In this document: positions 19,787 through 29,999 of the stretch, piece by piece
Numbering within the stretch: position 1 is the stretch's first letter
Layout: the number at the start of each line of letters is the position of its first letter
Source of the DNA: Stutzerimonas stutzeri
GTDB lineage: Bacteria; Pseudomonadota; Gammaproteobacteria; Pseudomonadales; Pseudomonadaceae
Length of the DNA stretch: 64,000 bases
Assembly: GCF_024448985.1 (NCBI RefSeq)
Contig: NZ_JAMOII010000007.1
Coordinates: forward strand, 99,049 to 163,048
Direction of reading: 5' to 3'
Program-made: the position numbers and the translations under genes
Notes under the pieces: model-generated
Databases searched by the model: none
What the model was told of the DNA's origin: nothing
What the model saw: the letters and a program-made list of their open reading frames with translations, nothing else

Positions 19787-20722
19787 CTACACACCCTGTT
19801 TGCGGTAGTTGTGACCGATCGGGTGCGGCTGGTTGCGCTTGAGCGCCAATTCGATCTGCTTCTGCCGCTCACGGGCGCTGTGGCGAGTCTTCTCGCTCAG
19901 GGTATTCCAGCAATGCGGGCAACTGATACCTGGAGCGTAGTGCTCCGATTGGCGGTCCTCCAGCGAGATCGGCGTGCGACAGGCATGGCACTGGTCGAAA
20001 TCACCTTCGCTGAGGTCGTGGCGCACGGTCACGCGATTGTCGAAGACGAAGCAGTCGCCGCGCCAGCGCGTCTCGTCCTGCGGCACTTCTTCGAGGTATT
20101 TGAGGATGCCGCCCTTGAGGTGATAAACCTCCTCGAAGCCCTCGCCCAGCATGTAGCTCGACGCCTTTTCGCAGCGGATGCCGCCAGTGCAGAACATCGC
20201 GACCTTCTTGTGCTTGGCCGGGTCGTAATGCGCCTTGATGTAGTCCGGGAATTCGCGGAAGGATTTGGTCTGCGGATCGATCGCACCCTCGAAGGTGCCG
20301 ATGGCCACTTCGTAATCGTTGCGGGTGTCAATCAGCAGCACTTCGGGATCATCGATCAGCGCGTTCCAATTCTTCGGCTCGACATAGGTGCCAACACGCT
20401 GGTTAGGATCGACGCCTGGTACGCCGAGGGTGACGATCTCTTTCTTCAGCTTGACCTTGGTGCGGTAGAACGGCTGCTCCTCGCAATAAGATTCCTTGTG
20501 ATCGATATCGGCCAGGCGAGCATCGGTGCCAAACCAGGCGAGTAGCGCGTCGATGCCTTCACGGCTGCCGGAAACCGTGCCGTTGATGCCTTCTTCGGCG
20601 AGCAGCAGCGTGCCCTTGATGCCGTTGGCGTTGAGTGTTTCAAGCAGGGGCTCACGCAACGCGACGTAGTCCGGCAACGAGACGAACTTGTACAGCGCCG
20701 CGACGACGATGTTCTGGGTCAT
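19787..20722 (-). CDS. trhO: tRNA uridine-34 hydroxylase TrhO (UPF0176, rhodanese domain)
   Basis: A 311-residue protein with an N-terminal acylphosphatase-like domain ([15 protein letters not shown]), a central rhodanese domain and a C-terminal cysteine cluster (CHACRTPI ... ISCPHCW). The active cysteine is in [14 protein letters not shown]. TrhO makes 5-hydroxyuridine at the wobble position of tRNAs without oxygen-dependent chorismate chemistry. ATG 20722 has a very good GGAGGAAG ribosome site; the reading that starts eight codons earlier does not. Confidence 0.92.
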   Translation of the reverse strand: MTQNIVVAALYKFVSLPDYVALREPLLETLNANGIKGTLLLAEEGINGTVSGSREGIDALLAWFGTDARLADIDHKESYCEEQPFYRTKVKLKKEIVTLGVPGVDPNQRVGTYVEPKNWNALIDDPEVLLIDTRNDYEVAIGTFEGAIDPQTKSFREFPDYIKAHYDPAKHKKVAMFCTGGIRCEKASSYMLGEGFEEVYHLKGGILKYLEEVPQDETRWRGDCFVFDNRVTVRHDLSEGDFDQCHACRTPISLEDRQSEHYAPGISCPHCWNTLSEKTRHSARERQKQIELALKRNQPHPIGHNYRKQGV

Positions 20723-20783
20723 GCGGTTACTTCCTCCAGTGGTCACCCTCGTAAGGGGCGGACCGGGAATACGAAAACGACAA

Positions 20784-20801
20784 CGCCGGCGTGAGCCGGC
20801 G
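20784..20801 (-). terminator. Intrinsic terminator after the DUF2059-bolA pair
   Basis: On the minus strand CGCCGGC-TCAC-GCCGGCG is followed by TTGTCGTTTTCG. Located between the bolA stop and the trhO start, so trhO should have its own promoter. Confidence 0.55.
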
Positions 20802-20855
20802 CGGCGCGCATTCTATCAATAAACGAGCAATGGGCTTCAAGCGGCAGGCAGATGG

Positions 20856-21155
20856 CTACTTATGGCCACCGGCACAAACAGGCGAGGCCGGCGCCGCGCC
20901 CTGCTCTGCCCATTCTTCGGGGGTATAGGTGTGCAACGCGAGGGCGTGTATCTGCTGCATCAGTTCGCCCATCGCAGCGTATGCCTTCTGATGGCGCTTG
21001 ACCGCATTCAGCCCGGCGAACTGCTCGCTGACGATCACCGCCTTGTAGTGAGTTTCCTGCCCGCGGCTATGCATGTGGCTTTCATCCAGCACCTGCAGAT
21101 GCACGGGCTGCAGGGCCGACTGCAATGCGTTTTCGATGGTAAATAATTTGGTCAT
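20856..21155 (-). CDS. bolA: BolA family protein
   Basis: A 99-residue BolA-fold protein. The pattern VLDESHMHSRGQETHYKAVIVSEQFAGLNAVKRHQ contains the conserved histidines that share an Fe-S cluster with monothiol glutaredoxins. The C-terminal ~15 residues (EQGAAPASPVCAGGHK) are a low-complexity tail. A GAGGGAG ribosome site precedes the ATG. It follows DUF2059 by 15 bases, so the two are one operon. Confidence 0.9.
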   Translation of the reverse strand: MTKLFTIENALQSALQPVHLQVLDESHMHSRGQETHYKAVIVSEQFAGLNAVKRHQKAYAAMGELMQQIHALALHTYTPEEWAEQGAAPASPVCAGGHK

Positions 21156-21170
21156 GCTTGATGCACTCCC

Positions 21171-21695
21171 TCAAGGGCTCTTCTGGGTGTCGAGTTCGGC
21201 TGTCATTTCAGCCAGCAATTTATTCACCTGCGGCACGGCACTTTCCAGCTTGGTCTGAGTGACCTGAGCCGAGCGCGCATTAAGCTGCGGTAGCTGGGTG
21301 AGCATCTTCTTGCCCAATTCGGATTCGTAGAATTCGTTCAACCGTGTGAGTTCGGCTTCGCTGAAGGCCTCGGTGTACAACGCGACCAGTTCGGGCTTGA
21401 CCTCCTTCCAGCCGATGGCCTTTTCAAGCGCAGCATCTGCCTTGGATTGGTAGCTTTCCAGCAGCGCCCGTTTGCTCTCGGGAGCCTGGGTCTGGGCGAA
21501 GCGCTCGGCGAACATCTGCTGCACCTGGGCGTAGACCGGCACCGCAATGCGATCAGCGTTGACCAGTTCGAGAAAACGCTCGGCCTTGGCCGCATGGCTG
21601 GCGCTGTCGGCGTTGGCCTGGCCGCTCAGCAGCGCCATCGATAGGGCGCTGCACAGGCCGAGGGCCCGAAGCCCAGAGGTACGAAAAAAGTGCAT
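21171..21695 (-). CDS. DUF2059 exported protein
   Basis: A 174-residue protein with a signal peptide (GLCSALSMALLSGQANA, cleavage near residue 29) and the helical DUF2059 domain; the segment YTEAFSEAELTRLNEFYESELGKKM is its signature. ATG 21695 follows AAGGAA. It is probably periplasmic and of unknown function. It is divergent from fumC and in operon with bolA. Confidence 0.85.
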   Translation of the reverse strand: MHFFRTSGLRALGLCSALSMALLSGQANADSASHAAKAERFLELVNADRIAVPVYAQVQQMFAERFAQTQAPESKRALLESYQSKADAALEKAIGWKEVKPELVALYTEAFSEAELTRLNEFYESELGKKMLTQLPQLNARSAQVTQTKLESAVPQVNKLLAEMTAELDTQKSP

Positions 21696-21843
21696 TGGAT
21701 GTTCCTTGGCGAACGATAGATGAGCCTCAATGGACTCATTCTGCGCGCGGAGTTCCAATCGCTCAAGAAACAGCGAGCCAGCCGATTGAACCTGTGTCCT
21801 CGGCGGGCGACCTAACAGGAAGACCTCATCGATGGAGCACGGC

Positions 21844-23235
<1,392 letters not shown>

Positions 23236-23294
23236 GCATTCTCAGGCAAGGGGCAGGCGGACTGTTGGTTTTGTCGGCACACCGCGTAGTGCCG

Positions 23295-23318
23295 GATCGC
23301 CAGCAAGCTGGCTCCTAC
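23295..23318 (-). repeat. Single REP sequence
   Basis: Minus-strand GTAGGAGCCAGCTTGCTGGC followed by GATC, a classic Pseudomonas REP, in the fumC/thiolase gap. Confidence 0.7.
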
Positions 23319-23382
23319 AAAGCGACACCACTGCGTCTGGGAGCGCAGCCACTACGTCCGAAAACCGGTTGTGTCTAAACAG

Positions 23383-23415
23383 AGAACCCGCGCCATTGGG
23401 TACGGGTTCTTTGTT
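23383..23415. terminator. Bidirectional terminator between fumC and thiolase
   Basis: AGAACCCG at 23383-23390 pairs with CGGGTTCT at 23403-23410, followed by TTGTT on the plus strand and CTGTTTAG on the minus strand. It lies between convergent genes and can serve both. Confidence 0.65.
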
Positions 23416-23432
23416 ATCGGGTCAGCGCAAGC

Positions 23433-24617
23433 TCAGCGCACCGCCTCGAACAGCCCCGAGGCACCCATCCCGCCACCAACGCACATGGTCACTACCCCGT
23501 AACGCAGGTTGCGACGCTGCAGCTCGCGGATGAGATGGCCAGTGGTGCGCGAGCCAGTCATGCCGAACGGGTGGCCGATAGAGATCGAACCACCGTTGAC
23601 GTTGAATTTCTCGTTATCGATTTCCAGCGTGTCGCGGCAGTACAGGCACTGCGAGGCGAAGGCTTCGTTGAGTTCCCACAGATCGATGTCGCTAACCTGC
23701 AGGCCCTTGGCCTTGAGCAGACGTGGCACCGAAAAGACCGGGCCGATGCCCATTTCTTCCGGCTCGCAGCCAGCCACGGTGAAGCCACGGAAGAAGGCGC
23801 GCGGTTTGAGACCCAGTTCGAGGGCCTTGTCCAGGCTCATCACCAGCGTCATCGAGGCGCCATCGGACAGTTGCGAGGCGTTGCCCGCGGTGACCGAACC
23901 GTCTTCAGCAAACACCGGCTTGAGGCCCGACAAGCTTTCCAGCGTGGTATCCGGACGGTTGCAGTCATCACGATCAACCACGCCATCGTGCTCGGTGCGC
24001 TCGCCAGTGGCCTTGTCCTCGGTGAAATAGCGCACGTTCATCGGTACGATTTCGTCTTGGAACAGCCCCTCTGCTTGAGCCCGCGCCGTGCGCTGCTGGC
24101 TCTGCAGGGAGTAGATGTCCTGTTGTTCGCGAGTTACGTTGTAACGACGTGCAACCAGTTCCGCGGTCTGGCCCATGCTGTGATAGAGGCCAGGCACCCG
24201 CTCTTGCAGAATCGAGTTATACAGGTTGTCGGTGTTTTTGCTCTTCGCCGTCATGGTGATGGACTCAACACCGCCGGCGACGATGATGTCGCTGCAACCG
24301 GAGGCAATCTGGTTGGCGGCGATGGCGATCGACTGCAGGCCGGACGAGCAGAAACGATTGAGCGTCATACCGGCGCACTGGATACCCAGGTTCGACAGCA
24401 CCGCTACGTTACGGCCGATGTTGTAGCCCTGCGCTCCTTCATTGGAGCCAGCACCGACGATGCAGTCCTCGACCAACTTGGGGTCCAGACCGTTGCGCGA
24501 CAGCAGCGCGTTGACGCAATGGGCCGCCATGTCATCGGGGCGGGTCATGTTGAACTTGCCGCGGAAGGACTTGGCCAGGCCGGTCCGTACGCTGTCGACG
24601 ATCACTACTTCACGCAT
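23433..24617 (-). CDS. Thiolase (acetyl-CoA C-acyltransferase)
   Basis: A 394-residue thiolase. The nucleophilic Cys90 (NRFCSSGLQ), His349 (GHPFGMTGSR) and Cys379 (CVGGGMGASG) are all present, so it should be active. A GAGGT ribosome site precedes the ATG. It stands alone, without a hydroxyacyl-CoA dehydrogenase or fatty-acid gene beside it, so chain length and direction (degradation or acetoacetyl-CoA synthesis) are open. Confidence 0.88.
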   Translation of the reverse strand: MREVVIVDSVRTGLAKSFRGKFNMTRPDDMAAHCVNALLSRNGLDPKLVEDCIVGAGSNEGAQGYNIGRNVAVLSNLGIQCAGMTLNRFCSSGLQSIAIAANQIASGCSDIIVAGGVESITMTAKSKNTDNLYNSILQERVPGLYHSMGQTAELVARRYNVTREQQDIYSLQSQQRTARAQAEGLFQDEIVPMNVRYFTEDKATGERTEHDGVVDRDDCNRPDTTLESLSGLKPVFAEDGSVTAGNASQLSDGASMTLVMSLDKALELGLKPRAFFRGFTVAGCEPEEMGIGPVFSVPRLLKAKGLQVSDIDLWELNEAFASQCLYCRDTLEIDNEKFNVNGGSISIGHPFGMTGSRTTGHLIRELQRRNLRYGVVTMCVGGGMGASGLFEAVR

Positions 24618-24761
24618 GGCATACCTCGAATTGTTATGCAGGCCGCGATAACGGCGCCCTGTCTGTTGACGATTGCCCGAGCATAGTTCCAGCTATTTGC
24701 CGAAGGCGACGACCATTCAGCAGGGATATGGTCGACCATCGTTTGCCCCGCTCGCCATTCC

Positions 24762-26243
24762 TCAGCTGATAGCGGCCTCCAGCGCGTCGTTGAGGGTACG
24801 CAGCACCTTGATTCGGGCGAAACGCTTGTCGTTGGCCTCCACCAGGGTCCAGGGCGCAATTTCGGTACTGGTGCGGTCGACCATGTCTGCCACCGCATGG
24901 CCGTAATCGTCCCACTTGTCGCGGTTGCGCCAGTCCTCTTCGGTGATCTTGAACTGCTTGTGCGGGGTGTCCTCACGCTCTTTGAACCGCGCCAGCTGCG
25001 TTTCCTTGTCGATCGATAGCCAGAATTTGACTACCACCACACCAGCATCCACCAGTTGCTCCTCGAAATCGTTGATCTCGGTGTAGGCGCGCAACCATTC
25101 ATCCGGCGTGCAGAAGCCTTCGACCCGTTCGACCAGCACCCGGCCGTACCAGGACCGGTCAAAGATGGTGAATTCGCCGCGCGCCGGCACGTTGCGCCAG
25201 AACCGCCACAGCCAGGGTTGGGCCAGTTCGTCCTGGCTGGGTGCGGCAATCTGTACCGTGCGATACAGCCGCGGATCCAGCGCACCCGTTACACGGCGGA
25301 TGGCGCTGCCCTTGCCCGCAGCATCGTGGCCCTCGAACAACGCCAGCACCCCACGCTTGCGCAGACGGCGGTCGCGTAGCAGCTGGGACAGACGTGCCTG
25401 CTCCTGTACCAGCTGATGCTTGTATTGATCCTTGTCGAGCTTCTGATCGAGGTCGAGACTGCCGAGAAGGCTCAGGCGATCAGTGTTTAGCTCGACCGGC
25501 GCCGTATGCGGCTGTACAGGTTTCTGTTGGGCAGCGTCCAGCGCTGCAGTGAGCCCTTCGAGCAACAGACGCCCGGCTGTCAGGCTGCGATAACGCTCGT
25601 CGCTGCCCTCGATGACGTACCAGGGCGCGAAATCCCGGCTGCTGCGGCGCAGGATCAACTCGCCATGCTTCACGAACCGGTCATAGGTTTTCGACTGCTG
25701 CCAATCCAGTGGGCTGATCCGCCAGCTGTGCAACGGATCATCCTTGAGCGAGTCCAGGCGCTTCATCATCTGTTTCTTAGACAGATGAAACCAGAACTTG
25801 AAGATCAGCATGCCTTCCTTACAGAGCATGCGTTCCAAACGCTGAGCGCGGTCAATGGCCAGTTCCAGTTCAGACTTCTTTATGCGCCCGTGGACGCGGT
25901 CCTCGAGCATCTTGCTGTACCAGTTGCCGAAGAATATCCCGGTCTGACCTTTTGGCGGCAGGCGTCGCCAATAGCGCCAGGCCGGCGGGTGCGAGAGCTC
26001 CTCGTCAGTAGGCACGTCGAAGCTGTCGACCCGAATCAGCCGAGGGTCCATCCATTCACTGAGCAGCTTGATCGTCTCGCCCTTGCCGGCGCCCTCGATG
26101 CCATTGATCAGGATCAGCAGCGGAAACCGCGCCTGCTCGCGCAACCGGTACTGCGCGTCCAGCAAGGCCTGGCGCAAGGCGGGCACCTCGGCGTCATAGG
26201 TTGCCTTATCGATGGTGTGGCCGATTTCTGCGGATTCGAACAT
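24762..26243 (-). CDS. pap: Polyphosphate:AMP phosphotransferase (PPK2 class II)
   Basis: A 493-residue protein made of two tandem PPK2 domains, which phosphorylates AMP to ADP with polyphosphate. Each half has a Walker-A-like loop (NGIEGAGKGET near 48-58; EGHDAAGKGSAIRR near 310) and the downstream WYSKML / WYGRVLVERVEG block; in characterised enzymes of this class the C-terminal half is the main catalytic one. ATG 26243 has an AGGAG ribosome site. The upstream extension reads through the promoter region and is not supported. Confidence 0.9.
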   Translation of the reverse strand: MFESAEIGHTIDKATYDAEVPALRQALLDAQYRLREQARFPLLILINGIEGAGKGETIKLLSEWMDPRLIRVDSFDVPTDEELSHPPAWRYWRRLPPKGQTGIFFGNWYSKMLEDRVHGRIKKSELELAIDRAQRLERMLCKEGMLIFKFWFHLSKKQMMKRLDSLKDDPLHSWRISPLDWQQSKTYDRFVKHGELILRRSSRDFAPWYVIEGSDERYRSLTAGRLLLEGLTAALDAAQQKPVQPHTAPVELNTDRLSLLGSLDLDQKLDKDQYKHQLVQEQARLSQLLRDRRLRKRGVLALFEGHDAAGKGSAIRRVTGALDPRLYRTVQIAAPSQDELAQPWLWRFWRNVPARGEFTIFDRSWYGRVLVERVEGFCTPDEWLRAYTEINDFEEQLVDAGVVVVKFWLSIDKETQLARFKEREDTPHKQFKITEEDWRNRDKWDDYGHAVADMVDRTSTEIAPWTLVEANDKRFARIKVLRTLNDALEAAIS

Positions 26244-26399
26244 CGTGTTCTCCTGAACAGGTGACATCGCGACAATTCCGGCGGGCGGTGGACCGCGTCG
26301 GATGCCGCACAACGAAAGCCATATCGATGCGACAAACCGCGCCCGCGGCAGGTTTCGCAGCGCTGGTAGAATCGCCCCCTTTCGCTCCAGGAATCGCTC

Positions 26400-28373
26400 A
26401 TGTCCTCTCAGGTCACCACCGGTTTCCAGCATGCCGAACTCGACTGGGACGAGAATGGCCAGCCGCAATCCCGGCAGTATGGTGATGTGTATTTTTCGCG
26501 CGCTTCGGGGATGGCGGAAACCGCTCACGTCTTCCTGCGGCCCAACGCACTCGCCGAGCGGTTTGCCGCGCTAGATGAAGCAGAGCGATTCGTCATCGGC
26601 GAAACGGGGTTCGGGACCGGGCTGAATTTTCTGTGCGCCTGGGCATTGTTCGAGCGCACCGCGCCGTCGACAGCACAGCTGCATTTCGTCAGCGTCGAAA
26701 AGCATCCGCTCACCCATGACGATATGCAGCGTGCACTGTCTCTCTGGCCCGAGCTGAAGCCTCAGGCCCGACAGCTGCTGGATCAGTACGTGGCGATCAA
26801 CCCAGGCTTTCAGCAATTTCGTTTTGGGCGCGTGGTGCTAACCTTGTTGGTCGGCGATGCGCTCGATTGCCTGAGCGGCCTGGATGCGCAGATCGATGCC
26901 TGGTTCCTCGATGGTTTCGCCCCGGCCAAGAATCCCGAGATGTGGCAACCCGAGCTGTTCGCTCAATTGGCGCGCTTGTCGGCACCTAGCACGACCCTGG
27001 CAACCTTCACCAGCTCAGGTGCCGTGCGGCGCGGATTGCAGGACTCAGGATTCAAAGTCGAGCGGATTCCCGGCTTCGGCAAAAAATGGGAAAGCTTGCA
27101 TGGCCGTTTCCTCGGCACGCCGCAGCCGGCCGGGACGCCCTGGTACGCCCGTCCTGCGTTCAAACCGGCGCAGCGCAAGGCATTGGTGATCGGCGCGGGG
27201 CTGGCCGGTTGCGCGACTGCGGCGAGCCTCGCCGCCCGTGGTTGGCAGGTGACGTTGTTGGAGCGTCACGGGGATATCGCTCAGGAAGCGTCCGGCAACC
27301 CCCAGGGCGTGCTCTACCTGAAGTTGTCTGCCCACGGCACCGCGCTCTCGCAACTGGTTGTGAGCGGTTTCGGCTATACCCGCCGCCTGTTGGGTAGCCT
27401 GCAGAAAGAGCGTGACTGGGACGATTGCGGCGTGTTGCAGCTCGGCTTCGATGACAAGGAACGCGCGCGCCAAGCCACACTCCGCGATGCCTTTGCGCCC
27501 AGCCTGTTGCGCGGCGTGGAGCGCACCGAGGCCGAGCAGCTGGCCGGTGTGGCGCTGGACAATGGCGGCCTGTTCTACCCCGATGCTGGCTGGGCGCACC
27601 CGCCCGCGCTGTGCCGGTCGCTGCTCGACCATCCCGCTATCGAGTTGATCCGGCACCGACAAGCTGTCGACCTGCGCCGCGTTGAGGGGCGCTGGCAGGC
27701 ATGGAATGGCGATGAGATGTTGGCCGAAGCGCCCGTGGCGATTCTGGCAGGTGCGGGCGACGCCAAACGCTTCAGCCAGAGCGCCTGGCTGCCGCTTAAG
27801 CGCATTCGCGGCCAGATCACCGGGCTGCCAGCGACCGAACAAAGCGCGGCTTTACGTACCGTGGTTTGCGCCCAGGGTTATGTCGCCCCGCCACGCGACG
27901 GCCAGCACACGCTGGGTGCCAGTTTCAATTTCGCCGAAGACGACCCGGCCCCAAGCGAAGCGGAACATCGCGCCAATCTGGACATGCTCAAGGACATCTC
28001 CGCCGACCTGTATCAGCGTCTGGAAGCCGATACCCGCGCAATCGAAGACTTGCACGGGCGTGTCGCGTTTCGCTGCACCAGCCCGGACTATCTGCCAATC
28101 ATCGGTCCGCTGGCCGATCCCGAACGATTCGCCGAAGCCTATGCCGTGCTGGGTAAGGATGCCCGTCAGGTGCCTGACACAGCGTGCCCCTGGCTGGACG
28201 GTTTATACGTCAATACCGCCCACGGCTCGCGCGGTTTGATCACCACGCCGCTGTCTGGTGAACTGCTGGCCGCCTGGCTCGATGGCGAGCCGCTACCGCT
28301 GCCGCGCGCCATCGCCGAGGCCTGCCATCCGAATCGATTCTTGCTACGCAAGCTCATTCGGCGAACGGACTGA
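26400..28373 (+). CDS. mnmC: Bifunctional tRNA-modification enzyme MnmC
   Basis: A 657-residue fusion. The N-terminal ~240 residues form the SAM methyltransferase (MnmC2, FVIGETGFGTGLNFL, WFLDGFAPAKNPEMW); the C-terminal part is the FAD oxidoreductase (MnmC1) with the dinucleotide motif VIGAGLAGCATAASL at about 261-275. Together they turn cmnm5s2U34 into mnm5s2U34 in wobble positions of several tRNAs. A CAGGAA site precedes the ATG. Divergent from pap. Confidence 0.94.
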   Translation: MSSQVTTGFQHAELDWDENGQPQSRQYGDVYFSRASGMAETAHVFLRPNALAERFAALDEAERFVIGETGFGTGLNFLCAWALFERTAPSTAQLHFVSVEKHPLTHDDMQRALSLWPELKPQARQLLDQYVAINPGFQQFRFGRVVLTLLVGDALDCLSGLDAQIDAWFLDGFAPAKNPEMWQPELFAQLARLSAPSTTLATFTSSGAVRRGLQDSGFKVERIPGFGKKWESLHGRFLGTPQPAGTPWYARPAFKPAQRKALVIGAGLAGCATAASLAARGWQVTLLERHGDIAQEASGNPQGVLYLKLSAHGTALSQLVVSGFGYTRRLLGSLQKERDWDDCGVLQLGFDDKERARQATLRDAFAPSLLRGVERTEAEQLAGVALDNGGLFYPDAGWAHPPALCRSLLDHPAIELIRHRQAVDLRRVEGRWQAWNGDEMLAEAPVAILAGAGDAKRFSQSAWLPLKRIRGQITGLPATEQSAALRTVVCAQGYVAPPRDGQHTLGASFNFAEDDPAPSEAEHRANLDMLKDISADLYQRLEADTRAIEDLHGRVAFRCTSPDYLPIIGPLADPERFAEAYAVLGKDARQVPDTACPWLDGLYVNTAHGSRGLITTPLSGELLAAWLDGEPLPLPRAIAEACHPNRFLLRKLIRRTD

Positions 28374-28382
28374 AGCGTCGAA

Positions 28383-28622
28383 TCAATCGCGACGAAGGGG
28401 ATCGTCCCAAAACGGTCGGTTCGCTTCGGTTTCGACATCGGCACGGCTCAGTCCGAGATCCTTGAGCATCTCGTCGCTCAGTGCGGCGAGCTGTCGACGC
28501 TGCCGGTACAACGCGTGCCAGCGACCGAGCCGCTGCCAATAAGTGAGCAGCAATGAGGCAAGCGACGCACTACGGCTGCGGGGCGAATATGAAGCCTTCA
28601 AAAACTCAGCATGGCTTTTCAT
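28383..28622 (-). CDS. DUF1127 small protein
   Basis: A 79-residue basic protein ending with the DUF1127 motif (RQRRQLAALSDEMLKDLGLSRADVETEANRPFW). Proteins with this arginine-rich motif include small regulators that bind RNA or influence phosphate and carbon metabolism in other bacteria. It is divergent from a LysR regulator with a palindrome between them, so it is likely that regulator's target. Convergent with mnmC, nine bases apart. Confidence 0.8.
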   Translation of the reverse strand: MKSHAEFLKASYSPRSRSASLASLLLTYWQRLGRWHALYRQRRQLAALSDEMLKDLGLSRADVETEANRPFWDDPLRRD

Positions 28623-28670
28623 CTGATGCACCTTCAATGGGGATGGCGTCAGTTTCCGGCCAGGATTATG

Positions 28671-28716
28671 ATCAATCCAACGAATGTTTCTGATGACATT
28701 CATCTTGGAGATTGAT
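28671..28716. promoter_or_regulatory. Palindromic region between the DUF1127 gene and its LysR gene
   Basis: ATCAATC at 28671-28677 and GATTGAT at 28710-28716 form outer arms, and GAATGT / ACATTC form inner arms. The structure lies in the 96-base divergent gap, ending at the LysR start region, where an autoregulatory LysR site is expected. Confidence 0.45.
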
Positions 28717-28718
28717 GA

Positions 28719-29573
28719 ATGGCCCACTATCCAAGTATCGATGCCGAACTGCTGCGCAGCTTCGTTGCCATCGCCGATCACGGCGGTTTCACCCGAGCGG
28801 CCGAAGCCGTCAACCGCACGCAGTCTGCCATCAGCATGCAGATGAAGCGTTTGGAAGAAGATGTGCTGCAGCGGGCCGTGTTCGAGCGCGACGGACGTCA
28901 GGTTCGGCTTACGGCGGAGGGGCAGATTCTGCTCGGTTATGCGCGGCGGATTCTCAAGCTGCACGGTGAAGTGCTGACTACATTGCGCGAGCCACACATG
29001 GTTGGATCGGTGCGCATCGGCACGCCGGATGATTATGTGATGCGGTTTTTGCCCGGCATCCTTTCGCGCTTCGCCCAAGCCTATCCGCTGGTGCAGGTGG
29101 AGGTGCACTGCGAGCCGTCCTATCAGTTGCTCCAACGCCGCGATCTGGACCTGACCATCGTCACCCGCGAGCCGGGCACGGAAATCGGCCAGTTGCTGCG
29201 TCGTGAGCGCTTCGTCTGGGCCGAAGCGCCGGGTTTCAATATTCACGAGCAACGGCCGATGCCGCTGGCGATGTTCAACACCAACTGTTTCTGCCGAGCC
29301 TGGGCATGCAACGCCCTGGACGGCCTGGATATTCCTTATCGAGTCGCCTATACCAGCCCGAGCCTGTCGGCGCTGATGGCGGTGGTCAACGCCGGGCTGG
29401 CAGTGACCGCGCAGCTGCAAAGCCTGGTGTCGTCGGATATGCGCCAGCTGGGCGAGGCCGAGGGGATGCCGGAATTGCCGCTGAGCAGCATCGTGCTGCT
29501 ACGCAGCGAGCATAGCCAGTCGCAGGTGAGCGAAACCCTGGCCGAGCATATCGTCGAAGGGTTTCGTATCTAG
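28719..29573 (+). CDS. LysR-family regulator, LrhA-like
   Basis: A 284-residue LysR regulator: helix-turn-helix at ~8-65 (LRSFVAIADHGGFTRAAEAVNRTQSAISMQMKRLE) and a C-terminal effector domain. The pattern resembles the LrhA/HexA branch. It follows TTGGAG and has DUF1127 divergent on the left and the NAGGN operon 426 bases downstream; the same neighbourhood occurs in P. aeruginosa as I recall it. Whether it also controls NAGGN synthesis is not shown by sequence. Confidence 0.82.
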   Translation: MAHYPSIDAELLRSFVAIADHGGFTRAAEAVNRTQSAISMQMKRLEEDVLQRAVFERDGRQVRLTAEGQILLGYARRILKLHGEVLTTLREPHMVGSVRIGTPDDYVMRFLPGILSRFAQAYPLVQVEVHCEPSYQLLQRRDLDLTIVTREPGTEIGQLLRRERFVWAEAPGFNIHEQRPMPLAMFNTNCFCRAWACNALDGLDIPYRVAYTSPSLSALMAVVNAGLAVTAQLQSLVSSDMRQLGEAEGMPELPLSSIVLLRSEHSQSQVSETLAEHIVEGFRI

Positions 29574-29583
29574 GCCTTGGTGC

Positions 29584-29644
29584 GGTGAGCTGAAACCCAC
29601 TCTACCGAGCTGAGTTACCTCCGTAGGGTGTGCTTTAGCTCACC
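29584..29644. repeat. Degenerate GTAGGGTGGGC-type inverted repeat
   Basis: GGTGAGCTGAAACCCACT with CTAC at 29584-29605 and the inverse GTAGGGTGTGCTTTAGCT with CACC at 29623-29644. It follows the LysR stop closely and may end its transcript. The rest of the gap to 29940 contains one more copy (29759-29780) and no convincing gene. Confidence 0.65.
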
Positions 29645-29758
29645 AGATTCACAGATGGCAGCTACGCCGCGGTCAAGCCTCTTCGTCAACCAGCACCGAG
29701 GGATGGCAAGGCGGCGTTCCACTTCAGCCGACCGTAGCAAAGCACCGGCCTCGTCGAT

Positions 29759-29780
29759 GGTGGGCTGAAGCCCACCCTAC
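29759..29780. repeat. GTAGGGTGGGC-type palindrome
   Basis: GGTGGGCTGAAGCCCACC plus CTAC, a single unit of the family found at 5231-5320 and 7096-7140. Confidence 0.65.
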
Positions 29781-29941
29781 CGGAGCGTCGTCCGGCCTGC
29801 TCTTTCGCACGCCAGGTTTGACCTGAGCGCGCTGGTCTGTTTTGGTGTAAAGCCCGACTGACGCCGCAGGACGCGATCCGCGCGGTGCGGATTGCATCGA
29901 CAAGCAGCACGCCAGAGCGGCGCACGCTGGTCCGAAAACCT

Positions 29942-29969
29942 GAACTTCGCAATCCGCGCGTCAGTCACA
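29942..29969 (+). promoter_or_regulatory. Candidate AlgU (RpoE-type) promoter of the NAGGN operon
   Basis: A perfect -35 GAACTT at 29942-29947, a 17-base spacer, and TCACA at 29965-29969 against the AlgU -10 consensus TCTGA. Transcription would start near 29976, about 25 bases before the asnO ATG, the right distance. Osmotic stress induction of NAGGN and the osmotic role of AlgU make this sensible. The -10 is only partly matched. Confidence 0.45.
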
Positions 29970-29999
29970 CTCCCCAACGGCAAAACCGGTAAGGATCTT

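Noticed and set aside
29686-29952. 88-aa minus-strand frame before asnO
   Set aside because: It runs through repeat palindromes and across the candidate asnO promoter; no ribosome site or domain.
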